Source of the DNA: an uncultured Lachnospiraceae bacterium
Lineage (GTDB): Bacteria > Bacillota > Clostridia > Lachnospirales > Lachnospiraceae
Assembly (NCBI GenBank): GCA_910587295.1
Contig: CAJULP010000087.1
Location: 100,023-164,022 of the forward strand
Direction: 5' to 3'
DNA length: 64,000 nucleotides
Part shown: one piece after another, positions 9,092-18,301 of the stretch
How the letters are laid out: each line of letters opens with the position of its first letter
How positions within the stretch are numbered: position 1 is the first letter of the stretch
Notes under the pieces: generated by a model
Database searches by the model: none
Told to the model about the DNA's origin: nothing
Seen by the model: only the letters and a program-made list of their open reading frames with translations
Position numbers and translations under genes: made by a program

Positions 9092-10351
9092 ATGTTACAG
9101 TTGATCCGGTATCTGCAAGGGTATCTTGCCATTAAGGTAGTGGGTTTTTCCCCGGAAAGATTTATGAACCTTTGCAGCAATCATCATTTGTTCCTCTGGG
9201 ATATTGTCAATCATGGCGATTATTATACAATGAATATCAGCCTGAAAAATTTCTATAAGCTAAAGGGGTTTACAAGGAAAACAGGAACAAGGGTGGTCAT
9301 AACGCAGCGTTATGGACTACCCTTTCTTTCCGTAAGGATGTGGCGGAGGAAAATATTTATTGCAGGCCTTGTGGGAAGTCTTTTATTTTGGCTGTGGATG
9401 GCAGGTTTTATCTGGGCGGTGGAAGTGGAGGGAAATTTTTTTATCACCACGGATATGTTTCAGGACTTTCTGGTTGAAAACGGGATCCGGACAGGGATGA
9501 ACAAAAAGGAAGTTGATATTGAAAAACTGGAAGAAGCGATCCGGACAAAATTTGACATCGTCACATGGACTTCCGCCAAAATCGAAGGAACGAAGCTGCT
9601 GATCCAGGTAAGGGAAAACGATCTGATACAGATGGAAGCAGGAAACGCGGACGCAGCGGAAACAGAACAGGGTATGGACTTAACGGCCAATAAGGATGGC
9701 GTGGTGGTCAGTATGGTTACAAGGAGCGGCGTGCCGCTGGTACACATAGGAGATGAAGTAAAGAAAGGAGATATTCTGGTAGAGGGGGCCGTGCCGATCT
9801 ATCAGGATGACGGTACGGTAAAGCGGTACGAATATTGCGTTGCGGATGCGGATATTATGCTCCAGTGTGTTTATTCGCTGAAAGAAGAAATTATGGAAAA
9901 GCATGAAGAAAAACATTTTACAGGGAAAGAAAAAAAGCAGTTTTTCATTATTTTTGGCACTAAGGAAATCAAGATGCCCCTTTTGGGGAAGAAATTTGAC
10001 CAATGTGACATGATCGAGGAAAAAAAACAGCTGAAAATATTCAGGAATTATTACCTGCCTGTGTATATAGGGAGCAATCAGTACAGAGAATACAAGGTGG
10101 AAGAACAGATTTATACGAAAGAGCAGGTGAAAGTGCTGTTTGAAGAAAAATTACAAAAATTTATTGAAACTTTACAGGAAAAAGGGGTACAAATTGTAGA
10201 AAAAAATGTTACAATAAAAAAGGCTTCAGGCAAGTGGAAAATGAATGCGGATTTTTTAGCCCAGGAGTTGACCGGGCAAAATACTAAAACGGGGATTATG
10301 CAGATTGAAATACCGCAGCAGGAAGAAGTACCGGAAGAGGACGGTACTTAA
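9092..10351 (+). CDS. yqfD: Sporulation protein YqfD
   Basis: YqfD is a membrane protein needed for efficient sporulation in Bacillus; its biochemical role is not settled. The N-terminal domain (LIRYLQGYLAIKVVGFSPERF) and the transmembrane segment at about residues 90-112 (IFIAGLVGSLLFWLWMAGFI) match the family, followed by a long extracytoplasmic part. The frame also opens at GTG 9080, which overlaps the yqfC stop. ATG 9092 directly follows GAGGTG and is chosen, giving 419 residues. It belongs to the conserved block yqfC-yqfD-phoH-HD protein-ybeY. Confidence 0.88.
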   Translation: MLQLIRYLQGYLAIKVVGFSPERFMNLCSNHHLFLWDIVNHGDYYTMNISLKNFYKLKGFTRKTGTRVVITQRYGLPFLSVRMWRRKIFIAGLVGSLLFWLWMAGFIWAVEVEGNFFITTDMFQDFLVENGIRTGMNKKEVDIEKLEEAIRTKFDIVTWTSAKIEGTKLLIQVRENDLIQMEAGNADAAETEQGMDLTANKDGVVVSMVTRSGVPLVHIGDEVKKGDILVEGAVPIYQDDGTVKRYEYCVADADIMLQCVYSLKEEIMEKHEEKHFTGKEKKQFFIIFGTKEIKMPLLGKKFDQCDMIEEKKQLKIFRNYYLPVYIGSNQYREYKVEEQIYTKEQVKVLFEEKLQKFIETLQEKGVQIVEKNVTIKKASGKWKMNADFLAQELTGQNTKTGIMQIEIPQQEEVPEEDGT

Positions 10352-10373
10352 AGGAAGCAGTCAGGAGTTGTAC

Positions 10374-11384
10374 ATGGAAATTATTTCTGAAATTATCAGT
10401 GTTCCGGTAAAAGACCAGCAAAATGTATTTGGTCAGTTTGACGGTCATCTAAAGAGGCTGGAAAGGCAGCTTCATGTGGATATCGTAGACCGGAACGGGG
10501 AAGTGAAGATCAGTGGAGATGCCCCTTTTGTAAAAAAAGCAAAAGCAGTGCTGCAGGAGCTGGCAGAATTATCAATGAGAGGAAATGTAATCCAGGAACA
10601 AAATGTGGATTATGCAATTGCTATGAGTATGGAAGAAAATCAGGAAGTATTGTTGGAAATAGATAAGGAGCTTATTTGTCATACGGTCACCGGAAAGCCG
10701 ATCAAGCCTAAAACGCTGGGGCAGAAGGAGTATGTGGATGCCATCAGGGGCAATATGGTGGTTTTTGGTCTGGGACCTGCGGGAACGGGGAAAACGTATC
10801 TTGCCATGGCTATGGCGATCACAGCGTTTAAGAATCAGGAAGTGGAGCGGATCATTTTGACCCGTCCTGCCATTGAGGCAGGGGAAAAGCTTGGATTTTT
10901 GCCGGGAGATCTTCAAAGCAAGGTGGATCCGTACCTTCGGCCGTTATATGATGCCCTATACCAGATCATGGGGGCGGAATCCTTTGCCAGAAACATGGAA
11001 AAGGGCGCAATCGAGGTGGCGCCTCTTGCCTATATGAGGGGAAGGACCTTGGATAATGCGTATATTATCCTTGATGAAGCCCAGAACACCACCCCCGCCC
11101 AGATGAAAATGTTCCTTACAAGGATAGGATTTGGATCAAAGGTTGTGGTCACCGGTGATGCCTCCCAAAAGGATCTTGCTCCGGGTACGCAGTCAGGGCT
11201 GGATGTGGCAGTCAGAGTGTTAAAAGGGATTGAAGGGATCGCACTTTGTAATTTGTCAAGTAAAGATGTGGTCAGGCATCCTTTAGTTCAAAAAATTGTA
11301 CAGGCATATGAAAAATACGAATCAAAAGAACAAAGCAGTGAGAGGCGGAAGGTCAGAAATGCAGGATATGGAAAAAGACGTTGA
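10374..11384 (+). CDS. phoH: PhoH family protein (ATPase)
   Basis: A 336-residue PhoH-like P-loop ATPase with an N-terminal KH-like part (about 1-85) and a RecA-type domain. Walker A is GLGPAGTGKTYLAMA (about 125-140) and Walker B is NAYIILDEAQN. The family is linked to RNA metabolism and lies next to ybeY in many bacteria. The open frame extends upstream into yqfD, but ATG 10374 has AGGAG with 6-nt spacing and matches the usual N-terminus. The end overlaps the start of the next gene by 26 bp. Confidence 0.93.
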   Translation: MEIISEIISVPVKDQQNVFGQFDGHLKRLERQLHVDIVDRNGEVKISGDAPFVKKAKAVLQELAELSMRGNVIQEQNVDYAIAMSMEENQEVLLEIDKELICHTVTGKPIKPKTLGQKEYVDAIRGNMVVFGLGPAGTGKTYLAMAMAITAFKNQEVERIILTRPAIEAGEKLGFLPGDLQSKVDPYLRPLYDALYQIMGAESFARNMEKGAIEVAPLAYMRGRTLDNAYIILDEAQNTTPAQMKMFLTRIGFGSKVVVTGDASQKDLAPGTQSGLDVAVRVLKGIEGIALCNLSSKDVVRHPLVQKIVQAYEKYESKEQSSERRKVRNAGYGKRR

Positions 11385-12597
11385 GGAAAAAAGCAGTGCA
11401 ATTAATATAGATGTGGCGATGAGAAAGCTTCAGGAAGTCATTTTGTTTCTTATGACAGGGGCGGCAACCGGTCTTGCGGCATGGCTGTACGGAAAAACCG
11501 TGATTGAAATAACCGGGGTTGTGGTTTTGGCGCTTCTCGGGGTCAGCGGGGTGATTTTTGCAATTGAGCAGAGTCAGGAGGCGGATTCCTTTTTATTTGA
11601 TAATAAAGAGCATTTGGGCAGATTTTTAGTCTTATATCTTTTAGCGCTTGCGGGAAGTTTGGTATTTCCTCTTCTGCCCGCAGGGGGATGGCCTTATCTT
11701 GCGGCGTTTATCGGGCTGATGCTTTTTTCCAACCAGATAGTGGGTTTGAGTTCGGCTGCGGTTTTGCTGCTTGTCACATGTCTTCTCTATACGGGGAATA
11801 ACGGAAATATTGCTTTTTATGTATACTTTGTGGGCGGCCTGGCAGGGATTGTGGTATTTTCCTATCTGAATGTCAGCTTTAAGGTGGGGCTTCCGATTCT
11901 GGTCTCTTTGATGGTGCAGATGGTCTGTCTGGCCGTGCAGGAAGTCTTGCTGGTCAATGAGCAGCTTAAGCTTCAATTATTTCTGATTCCGGCGCTTAAT
12001 CTGCTGGTGAGCCTGATTTTACTTTTAATTTTGTTAAAATATTTCAGCTTTTCCATTATCTATAAAAACCGTGATCTGTTTATGGATATTAATGATCCGG
12101 AATGTCCGCTTTTGGTGGAATTAAAAAATGCTTCAAAAGAAGAATACTATCATGCGGTACATACAGCTTATTTGTGCGACAGGATTGCCAAGAGGTTAAA
12201 GCTGGATGACGCTATGGTGAAAGCCTGTGGATATTACCACAGGATCGGTATTATCAAAGGAGAGGTTAATTGGGAAAACACCCAGTTTATTTTAGAGGAA
12301 AACAGGTTTCCGCAACAAGTCAAGGATGTGCTCAGGGAATATCTGGACAGTGCGGAGCAGATGGTCTCCAAAGAAACGATCATCCTTCTTTTTTCGGATA
12401 CGGTGATCACTTCTATCAGTTATTTATTTTCCAAAGATCCGCAGATAGAGATTGATTATCCGAAGATCATAAACGGGATCTTCAAAAAAAGGGTGGAAAG
12501 CGGCATGATCGATCAGAGCAATCTGACCTTTGGGGAATTTCAGGAAATGAAAAAGATTTTGTTGGAGGAACGGTTATATTATGACTTCTTACGTTGA
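11359..12597 (+). CDS. PgpH/YqfF-like membrane protein with degenerate HD domain
   Basis: A 412-residue protein in the slot held by pgpH (yqfF, a 7TM-HD cyclic-di-AMP phosphodiesterase) between phoH and ybeY. It has 7-8 hydrophobic helices (about 25-230) and a C-terminal HD-like domain (about 245-410). The large extracellular domain of PgpH, several hundred residues, is absent. The two early histidines are present (HAVHTAY, codons at 12151 and 12160), but the signature YYHDIG reads YYHRIG: the metal-binding aspartate codon is AGG at 12241-12243. Catalysis by the standard HD mechanism therefore looks unlikely. ATG 11359 has GGAAGG at 6-nt spacing; the frame opens upstream inside phoH. Confidence 0.82.
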   Translation: MQDMEKDVEEKSSAINIDVAMRKLQEVILFLMTGAATGLAAWLYGKTVIEITGVVVLALLGVSGVIFAIEQSQEADSFLFDNKEHLGRFLVLYLLALAGSLVFPLLPAGGWPYLAAFIGLMLFSNQIVGLSSAAVLLLVTCLLYTGNNGNIAFYVYFVGGLAGIVVFSYLNVSFKVGLPILVSLMVQMVCLAVQEVLLVNEQLKLQLFLIPALNLLVSLILLLILLKYFSFSIIYKNRDLFMDINDPECPLLVELKNASKEEYYHAVHTAYLCDRIAKRLKLDDAMVKACGYYHRIGIIKGEVNWENTQFILEENRFPQQVKDVLREYLDSAEQMVSKETIILLFSDTVITSISYLFSKDPQIEIDYPKIINGIFKKRVESGMIDQSNLTFGEFQEMKKILLEERLYYDFLR

Positions 12598-13084
12598 AAA
12601 TGAAACCTCCATAACGTTTGATTTTGATATCAAAGAAGTTCTGGATCAGGTTATGGAGCAGGTACTTGCGATGGAAGACTGTCCTTATGAGGCGCAGGTG
12701 AACCTGCTGATTACGGATGATGATGGAATCCGTGGTTTTAACCGGGAATACAGGCAGATTGACGCGCCTACTGATGTTCTTTCTTTTCCGATGCTTTCGT
12801 TTGAACAGGAAGGGGATTTTTCTGAGGCAGAGGAACAGGAGGCAGACTGTTTTGACCCGGAAAGCGGCGAATTATTGTTGGGCGATATTATTGTTTCAGC
12901 ATCTAAGGTGTATGAACAGGCGTTAAAATACGGCCATTCTGAAAAAAGGGAATTTGCTTTCCTTGTGGCGCACAGCATGCTGCATCTTTGCGGGTATGAC
13001 CATATGGAGGAAGAAGCGGCAAAAGAAATGGAAACAAAACAGGAGCAGGTGTTAAATACACTTGGAATCACAAGAGATATTTAA
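12581..13084 (+). CDS. ybeY: Endoribonuclease YbeY (rRNA maturation factor)
   Basis: YbeY is a zinc-dependent endoribonuclease involved in 16S rRNA 3'-end maturation and ribosome quality control. The 167-residue product has the zinc motif HSMLHLCGYDH near the C-terminus and the conserved NREYRQIDAPTDVLSFPM segment. An acidic insertion (about residues 75-95) is typical of clostridial forms. It overlaps the HD-like gene by 17 bp, consistent with coupled translation. Confidence 0.96.
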   Translation: MTSYVENETSITFDFDIKEVLDQVMEQVLAMEDCPYEAQVNLLITDDDGIRGFNREYRQIDAPTDVLSFPMLSFEQEGDFSEAEEQEADCFDPESGELLLGDIIVSASKVYEQALKYGHSEKREFAFLVAHSMLHLCGYDHMEEEAAKEMETKQEQVLNTLGITRDI

Positions 13085-13101
13085 AGGATACGGGGGTATC
13101 T

Positions 13102-14724
13102 ATGGGGAAAGTGCGTGAACGAAAAACTTCTTCAAGAAGAGATACGGTGATGATCATTTCAGGAATCAGCATGATCGGTATGCTGGTCTTCAGGCTGGTT
13201 CTGGGAAAATTAATTGGCGATATAGGTATTGCATGTTTTGGAATAGCATATGAGATTTATTTTGTGATAGCAGGTGCGGTTTCTTATGGATTGTCCGAGG
13301 CGGTTTCTTCCCTTGTCAGATACCGGGTAAGGAGAGGGCAGTACAAAAATGCACAAAAAGTATTAGGGGGTGCGGTGCTTGCCGGCTGTGTGCTAGGTGC
13401 GGTTATAGGGGCTGTCATCTTATTGTGGGCGCATACGATCGCAGGCCGTGTTTTTGGTGTTCCGCTATCAGGACAGGCGGTCTTTATGATTGCGCCGGCA
13501 ATTATTTTTTTGATTTTAACGGGAATATTAAGAGGCTATTTTCAGGGGAACGGGGCCAGGGTACCTGTCATGCATTCCCAGATCCTGCAGGTGTTTTTCT
13601 TTTTTGCAGGAGGGATGGCAGGGGTGGTTCCTTTCCGTAATTACGGGACAAAGGTTTCTGCTCTTTTGCAGAATCCGGATTATGCCAATGCCTATGGGGC
13701 CATGGGGGCCTGCATAGGGATCCTTTGTGCTTCCATCCTTTGTCTGCTGCATTTACTTATTATTTATATTCTTTTCAGGCACGGCATTCATGATCAGCTT
13801 GGCAGGGAGCCGCAAAAAAGTCAGGATGGCATGTTTTATGTGTTACGTATGGTATTGGGAACAGGGGGGATCTATGCCTTATACTGTTTCTTTTCCAATG
13901 GCTGGCTTTTAGTTGATGCGGCAGTCATGTTCCGGGCAGGCAGGGATGCGGAAGGGCTCATCGGGCAATGGGGAGCATATTATGGGAAAGTGATGGCCCT
14001 TATTGGAATTGCGGCAAATGTCATCAGTATGATATGTCTGTATCCGATTCGGCGTATCGTTGTTTTGTGGGAGCGGGATGAGGATCGTCTGGCAAGGGAA
14101 AAGCTGGGGATTTTAATCCATCAGTGTGCGGCGATTGCCATACCGGCAGCTATTTTCCTTGCAGTACTTGCAGAAAATCTGCTGGATATGATCTATGGCG
14201 GTGATAACAGCCAGTCGGCTTTGTGGATACAGGCAGGATGTGTTACCATAGTCTTGTTTGTCTTTACCAATATTTTTATGGAGATTTTATTAAGGTCAAG
14301 AAAGCTGCTCTTTGTGGCGGGAATAACGGCTGGTGGGTTTGTCCTGCAGCTTGGCGTCATGTTTCTTCTTGTCCGCACAGATATGGAGGTTATGGGGCTT
14401 ATCGTCAGCAGTATTGTTTATTATCTGGCTATAGCGGGCTGCAGCTTCTTTCTTGTGGCAAGAAGGATCCGGTACAGGCAGGAATGGATAAGGACGTTTG
14501 CGGTCACAGCCGTTGCGGCTGCCATAGCGGGGATCCTGGCAATGGTTTTAAACAAAGTGGCAGGACCGCTAGGGGCTTTGATATCCATGCTGATTTCGCT
14601 GGCGGCTGCCATAGCGGTTTATCTGGTGATCTTGATCTTTCTTCGGGCTTTTCGTAATGAGGAATTAGATGAGATGGCAGGCGGTTTTCTTTTTAAGAAA
14701 CTTGCCCGGCTGTTCCGCATGTGA
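13102..14724 (+). CDS. SpoVB/MurJ-like polysaccharide or lipid flippase
   Basis: A 540-residue integral membrane protein with about 14 hydrophobic helices, of the MOP exporter superfamily (polysaccharide biosynthesis/SpoVB type). The N-terminal helix contains the conserved RLVLGKLIGDIGIACFGIAYE region. Such proteins flip lipid-linked sugar or peptidoglycan precursors; SpoVB acts in spore cortex synthesis. Being next to yqfCD and a BofC-like protein suggests a sporulation or envelope role (inference); the substrate cannot be told from sequence. Confidence 0.82.
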   Translation: MGKVRERKTSSRRDTVMIISGISMIGMLVFRLVLGKLIGDIGIACFGIAYEIYFVIAGAVSYGLSEAVSSLVRYRVRRGQYKNAQKVLGGAVLAGCVLGAVIGAVILLWAHTIAGRVFGVPLSGQAVFMIAPAIIFLILTGILRGYFQGNGARVPVMHSQILQVFFFFAGGMAGVVPFRNYGTKVSALLQNPDYANAYGAMGACIGILCASILCLLHLLIIYILFRHGIHDQLGREPQKSQDGMFYVLRMVLGTGGIYALYCFFSNGWLLVDAAVMFRAGRDAEGLIGQWGAYYGKVMALIGIAANVISMICLYPIRRIVVLWERDEDRLAREKLGILIHQCAAIAIPAAIFLAVLAENLLDMIYGGDNSQSALWIQAGCVTIVLFVFTNIFMEILLRSRKLLFVAGITAGGFVLQLGVMFLLVRTDMEVMGLIVSSIVYYLAIAGCSFFLVARRIRYRQEWIRTFAVTAVAAAIAGILAMVLNKVAGPLGALISMLISLAAAIAVYLVILIFLRAFRNEELDEMAGGFLFKKLARLFRM

Positions 14725-14787
14725 CAGAAGTATACTTTTGGGTATTTTGGCTGATACTGTTTATAAAAAATAGTAAGAGAGGTTACT

Positions 14788-15414
14788 ATGAAATTTGTAA
14801 AACGGATCAGCCTGTTTTTTATTTATCCGCTAAGTATGTTCAGCCTGGGATTTGCAGCGAATATGGCAATCATGGAATTTTTTTATCCGGGGGATGAAAA
14901 AACAGTTATTATGCCGGAGGAACCGGAAGTTGAGGTAAAAGAGCAGATTCAGGTATCAGTCAGTGATGAGCCGGTGGTGACGGCGGATACACAGTATATC
15001 GTGCAGGAATATGATATGGGGGATACGACCGTACAGGAAAATGAGGTGAAGGCGCCGGATAAGTTTATTGGTCTTGACAGAGAAAGGTTAGCGGAGGAGA
15101 TCAATAATTACAATCAAAATCCTTCCCTGACGGATCTTGAAAAAGGTTTCCGCTATATGGAGCTTGTTTCTTTTTCAGACAAAAAGGTTGTGGTAAAGAA
15201 AAGTTATGAGCTGCCAAAGGAAGATAAAGGCTTTTTTTTGATGAATGAAAATCACTATGTGGTCGTGTATGATCAGAGCCTGTCGGAGGTTTATATGAAT
15301 ACTGACATTTTGGTGGAGGATTTATCCGCGGAACTGCAGGAGGAGATCATACAAATGAAATACGTGGAGAATGAAAAAGAACTATTCAATTTTCTGGAAT
15401 CCTATTCCAGTTAG
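14788..15414 (+). CDS. BofC-like membrane-anchored protein
   Basis: A 208-residue protein with an N-terminal membrane segment (residues 5-30, ISLFFIYPLSMFSLGFAANM), an acidic linker, and a C-terminal domain of about 70 residues. The pattern KGFFLMNENHYVVVYDQ ... LVEDLSAELQEEI ... NEKELFNFLESYSS resembles the BofC C-terminal domain. BofC in Bacillus restrains the SpoIVB protease during forespore-to-mother-cell signalling. The family call is by pattern only. It could instead be an unrelated small envelope protein. Confidence 0.6.
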   Translation: MKFVKRISLFFIYPLSMFSLGFAANMAIMEFFYPGDEKTVIMPEEPEVEVKEQIQVSVSDEPVVTADTQYIVQEYDMGDTTVQENEVKAPDKFIGLDRERLAEEINNYNQNPSLTDLEKGFRYMELVSFSDKKVVVKKSYELPKEDKGFFLMNENHYVVVYDQSLSEVYMNTDILVEDLSAELQEEIIQMKYVENEKELFNFLESYSS

Positions 15415-15440
15415 GAAGAAAGTGCAGGAGAGAGAATGCA

Positions 15441-16673
15441 ATGGGTAAACATGTCAAAATTGCAGTGATTGGGGCAGGGGCATCAGGTATGATGGCTGCC
15501 ATTGCCGCAGCCGGGAGGGGCGCTGAGGTAACGCTTTTTGAGAAAAACGACAGAATCGGGAAAAAGATCCTGGCTACCGGGAACGGTAAGTGCAATTTAA
15601 GTAATTTAAACTGTGTGGCAGAAAGCTATTATTGTTCTGATAAAGAAAAGCTTCAAAGGATGCTCGATGTTTTTTCACCCTGGGATACGATTTCTTTTTT
15701 TGAAAGTATGGGATTGATGATCAAGGATAAGGATGGAAGTTTATATCCTTATTCTGAGCAGGCGTCGGCGGTTTTGGATGTTCTGCGGATGGAGCTTGCC
15801 GAAAAGAAAGTTACGGTAATACCTGAAAGCGAAATCAATTTTGCGGAGTTTCGGAAAGAAAAATCCGCTTTTGGTCTGAGAGATAAAAACGGTAAAACCG
15901 TTTTTTTTCAAAAACTGATCATTGCGGGAGGAAGTCCGGCATCAATGCCAAAGGGAGGTAAAAGCGCTTATCATTTGGCAAAGCTCTTTGGACATCATGT
16001 AAAGGAGCTTGTTCCCGGACTGGTGCAGCTTAAATCTGACGAGGGATTTTGTAAGGCCCTTGCTGGAGTCAGATGCGGAGCCAAAATAAATCTGATAGCG
16101 GACGGGAATGTGGCGGCATCGGAGGAAGGCGAGGTGCAGTTTACGGACTATGGGGTTTCAGGGATTCCGGTATTCCAGTTCAGCAGGCAGGCGGCATATG
16201 CAATGGCAAAAAAAGAAAATGTAAGTGTAGTTCTTGACTTTTTTCCGGAACAGGATGTGGATGCTTTCCGTTTTTTTTGTAAACTAAGGTATGAGGCACA
16301 TAAAAACCGGACATTGGAAGAATTTTTGACCGGAACACTAAATAAGAAGATCAATATGGTCCTTATCAAGAGAAACGGTTATAAGCCCGGAATGAAAGCC
16401 GCTGATATCGGGTGTGATAAAATCCTGCAGCTTATGGATCAGTGTAAAAGCTTTTCTTTACATATAAGCGGAGTAAACCCCATAGAACATGCACAGGTTT
16501 GTGCGGGAGGGGTTGATTTTGGAGAAATTAATGACCGGATGGAATCCAGGCTGTTTCCCGGATTATATTTTGCCGGAGAAATGGTGGACGTGGATGGCTG
16601 CTGCGGAGGATACAATCTCCAATGGGCCTGGACAAGTGGCTATATTGCGGGGGTGAATGCGTCAAATGCTTAG
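15441..16673 (+). CDS. HI0933/BaiN-type FAD-dependent oxidoreductase
   Basis: A 410-residue flavoprotein of the HI0933 (BaiN/YhiN) family. It has an N-terminal FAD Rossmann motif (IGAGASGMMAAIAAAGRGAE), the family motif ATGNGKCNLSN (about residues 48-58), and a C-terminal FAD-closing motif (FAGEMVDVDGCCGGYNLQWA). BaiN was proposed to act on bile-acid intermediates in a gut Clostridium, but most family members have no known substrate and no bile-acid genes lie nearby. The end overlaps the next FAD-dependent gene by 8 bp. Confidence 0.88.
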   Translation: MGKHVKIAVIGAGASGMMAAIAAAGRGAEVTLFEKNDRIGKKILATGNGKCNLSNLNCVAESYYCSDKEKLQRMLDVFSPWDTISFFESMGLMIKDKDGSLYPYSEQASAVLDVLRMELAEKKVTVIPESEINFAEFRKEKSAFGLRDKNGKTVFFQKLIIAGGSPASMPKGGKSAYHLAKLFGHHVKELVPGLVQLKSDEGFCKALAGVRCGAKINLIADGNVAASEEGEVQFTDYGVSGIPVFQFSRQAAYAMAKKENVSVVLDFFPEQDVDAFRFFCKLRYEAHKNRTLEEFLTGTLNKKINMVLIKRNGYKPGMKAADIGCDKILQLMDQCKSFSLHISGVNPIEHAQVCAGGVDFGEINDRMESRLFPGLYFAGEMVDVDGCCGGYNLQWAWTSGYIAGVNASNA

Positions 16674-18285
16674 GATTAATCAATTACAGCTTCCTGTGGG
16701 ACATTCCCGGGAGGATCTGACTGCCAAAGTTAAAAAGATTTTACGGACAGACAAAACACCTGATATTTTTGTTGTGCGGCGTTCCGTTGATGCCAGGAAA
16801 AAGCCGGATCTTTATTTTAACTATATTTTAAATGTGAAAGTGGACCGGCAAAAAGAAGTATATAAGAGATGTGACCGGAAGCAGGTGCAGGTTTTTGAGG
16901 AGCGGCCTTATCGTTTTCCGGTGAAAGGTTATCAGGGCAAAGTCCGTCCGGTGGTCATCGGAAGCGGGCCGGCAGGATTGTTTTGTGCCCTGATGCTTGC
17001 AAAGGCGGGATTTCATCCGCTATTGCTTGAACGGGGCAGGCCGGTCAGGGAGCGGCTGCGGGATGTGGAAAATTTTTGGGAGAAAGGGAAGCTTGCCCCG
17101 GAATCTAATGTACAGTTCGGGGAGGGCGGTGCCGGAACTTTTTCTGACGGGAAATTAAATACCCTGGTGAAGGATACATATGGGCGGAACAGGGAAGTAC
17201 TCCGCATTTTTGTAAAAGCCGGGGCTCCGGAAGAGATTTTATATGACCATAAGCCCCACATGGGAACCGATATCTTGTGCAATGTGGTCGAAAATCTGCG
17301 CCATGCCATCGAAGACGCAGGGGGGTGTATCCGGTTTGGGGCGAAGGTTTCGGATCTTCAAATAAAGGATGGGCAGATAAAGGGCGTGGTATTAGATGGC
17401 GGAGAAGAGATAGGGGCTTCTTATGTGGTACTTGCGCCAGGACATAGCGCCAGAGATACCTTTGCCATGCTTAAGGAAAGAAACATTCGGATGGAGGCCA
17501 AGCCTTTTGCGGTGGGGATGCGGGTGGAGCATCCGCAAAGACTGATTGATCAGGCGCAATACGGATTAGAGCGGCATCCGGTTTTAGGAAGCGCATCCTA
17601 TAAAGTAACCGCAAAATCAGGGGGGAGGGGCGTATATTCGTTTTGCATGTGCCCGGGAGGATTTGTGGTCAATGCGTCCTCTGAAGCAGGCCGCCTTGCG
17701 ATCAATGGGATGAGCTATAGCAAACGGGATGGACAAAATGCCAACAGTGCCATTATCGTGTCTGTTTCTCCAGAGGACTTTGAAGACGGCGGACCGTTAG
17801 CGGGCGTGGAATTTCAGAGAAAGCTTGAGGAAAAGGCTTACCGGCTTGCAAAAGGGAAAATTCCGGTGGAACGGTACAAGGATTATAAAGATGCCGTTTT
17901 GGGAAGCAGTGCGCCAGGAGATGGCAAAGAGCAGGGGAAGATTCCGGACGGGTTTGCTCCCTGTATCAAGGGGACATGGGAATATGCAGCGGTCCACCAG
18001 ATCTTACCCCAGGAACTCCGGGCGGCTTTTGTAGAAGGAATGGAACATTTCGGCAGGGTGATCCCAGGCTTTAACGACGGGAACGCACTGGTGGAGGGAA
18101 TCGAAAGCAGGACCTCGTCACCGGTACGGATCTTACGGAATGAGAAATTGCAGTCATCCGTGAAGGGGCTGTACCCTTGCGGGGAAGGAGCCGGGTATGC
18201 GGGCGGAATCACGTCGGCGGCGATGGACGGCATTCAGGTGGCGGAGATGGTGGCAAAGCATATTCTGGAAGCGGAAAAGAAATAG
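16666..18285 (+). CDS. FAD-dependent dehydrogenase, COG2509-like
   Basis: A 539-residue uncharacterised flavoprotein. It has an N-terminal alpha/beta domain (residues 1-90), an FAD Rossmann motif (GSGPAGLFCALMLAKAGFHP), the family block NVQFGEGGAGTFSDGKLNT, and a C-terminal PCGEGAGYAGGITSAAMDGI. The family is widespread in Firmicutes and Bacteroidetes, often called NAD(P)/FAD-dependent oxidoreductase; the reaction is unknown. ATG 16657 is in frame, but the GGGGGTG ribosome site ends one base before it, so ATG 16666 is preferred. It is coupled to the preceding flavoprotein gene by overlap. Confidence 0.88.
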   Translation: MLRINQLQLPVGHSREDLTAKVKKILRTDKTPDIFVVRRSVDARKKPDLYFNYILNVKVDRQKEVYKRCDRKQVQVFEERPYRFPVKGYQGKVRPVVIGSGPAGLFCALMLAKAGFHPLLLERGRPVRERLRDVENFWEKGKLAPESNVQFGEGGAGTFSDGKLNTLVKDTYGRNREVLRIFVKAGAPEEILYDHKPHMGTDILCNVVENLRHAIEDAGGCIRFGAKVSDLQIKDGQIKGVVLDGGEEIGASYVVLAPGHSARDTFAMLKERNIRMEAKPFAVGMRVEHPQRLIDQAQYGLERHPVLGSASYKVTAKSGGRGVYSFCMCPGGFVVNASSEAGRLAINGMSYSKRDGQNANSAIIVSVSPEDFEDGGPLAGVEFQRKLEEKAYRLAKGKIPVERYKDYKDAVLGSSAPGDGKEQGKIPDGFAPCIKGTWEYAAVHQILPQELRAAFVEGMEHFGRVIPGFNDGNALVEGIESRTSSPVRILRNEKLQSSVKGLYPCGEGAGYAGGITSAAMDGIQVAEMVAKHILEAEKK

Positions 18286-18301
18286 CAAAGGAGGGCCGTC
18301 T

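Noticed and set aside
15441..16673. Bile-acid-inducible baiN function
   Set aside because: Only family similarity supports it; none of the other bai genes is present, so a bile-acid role is not claimed.
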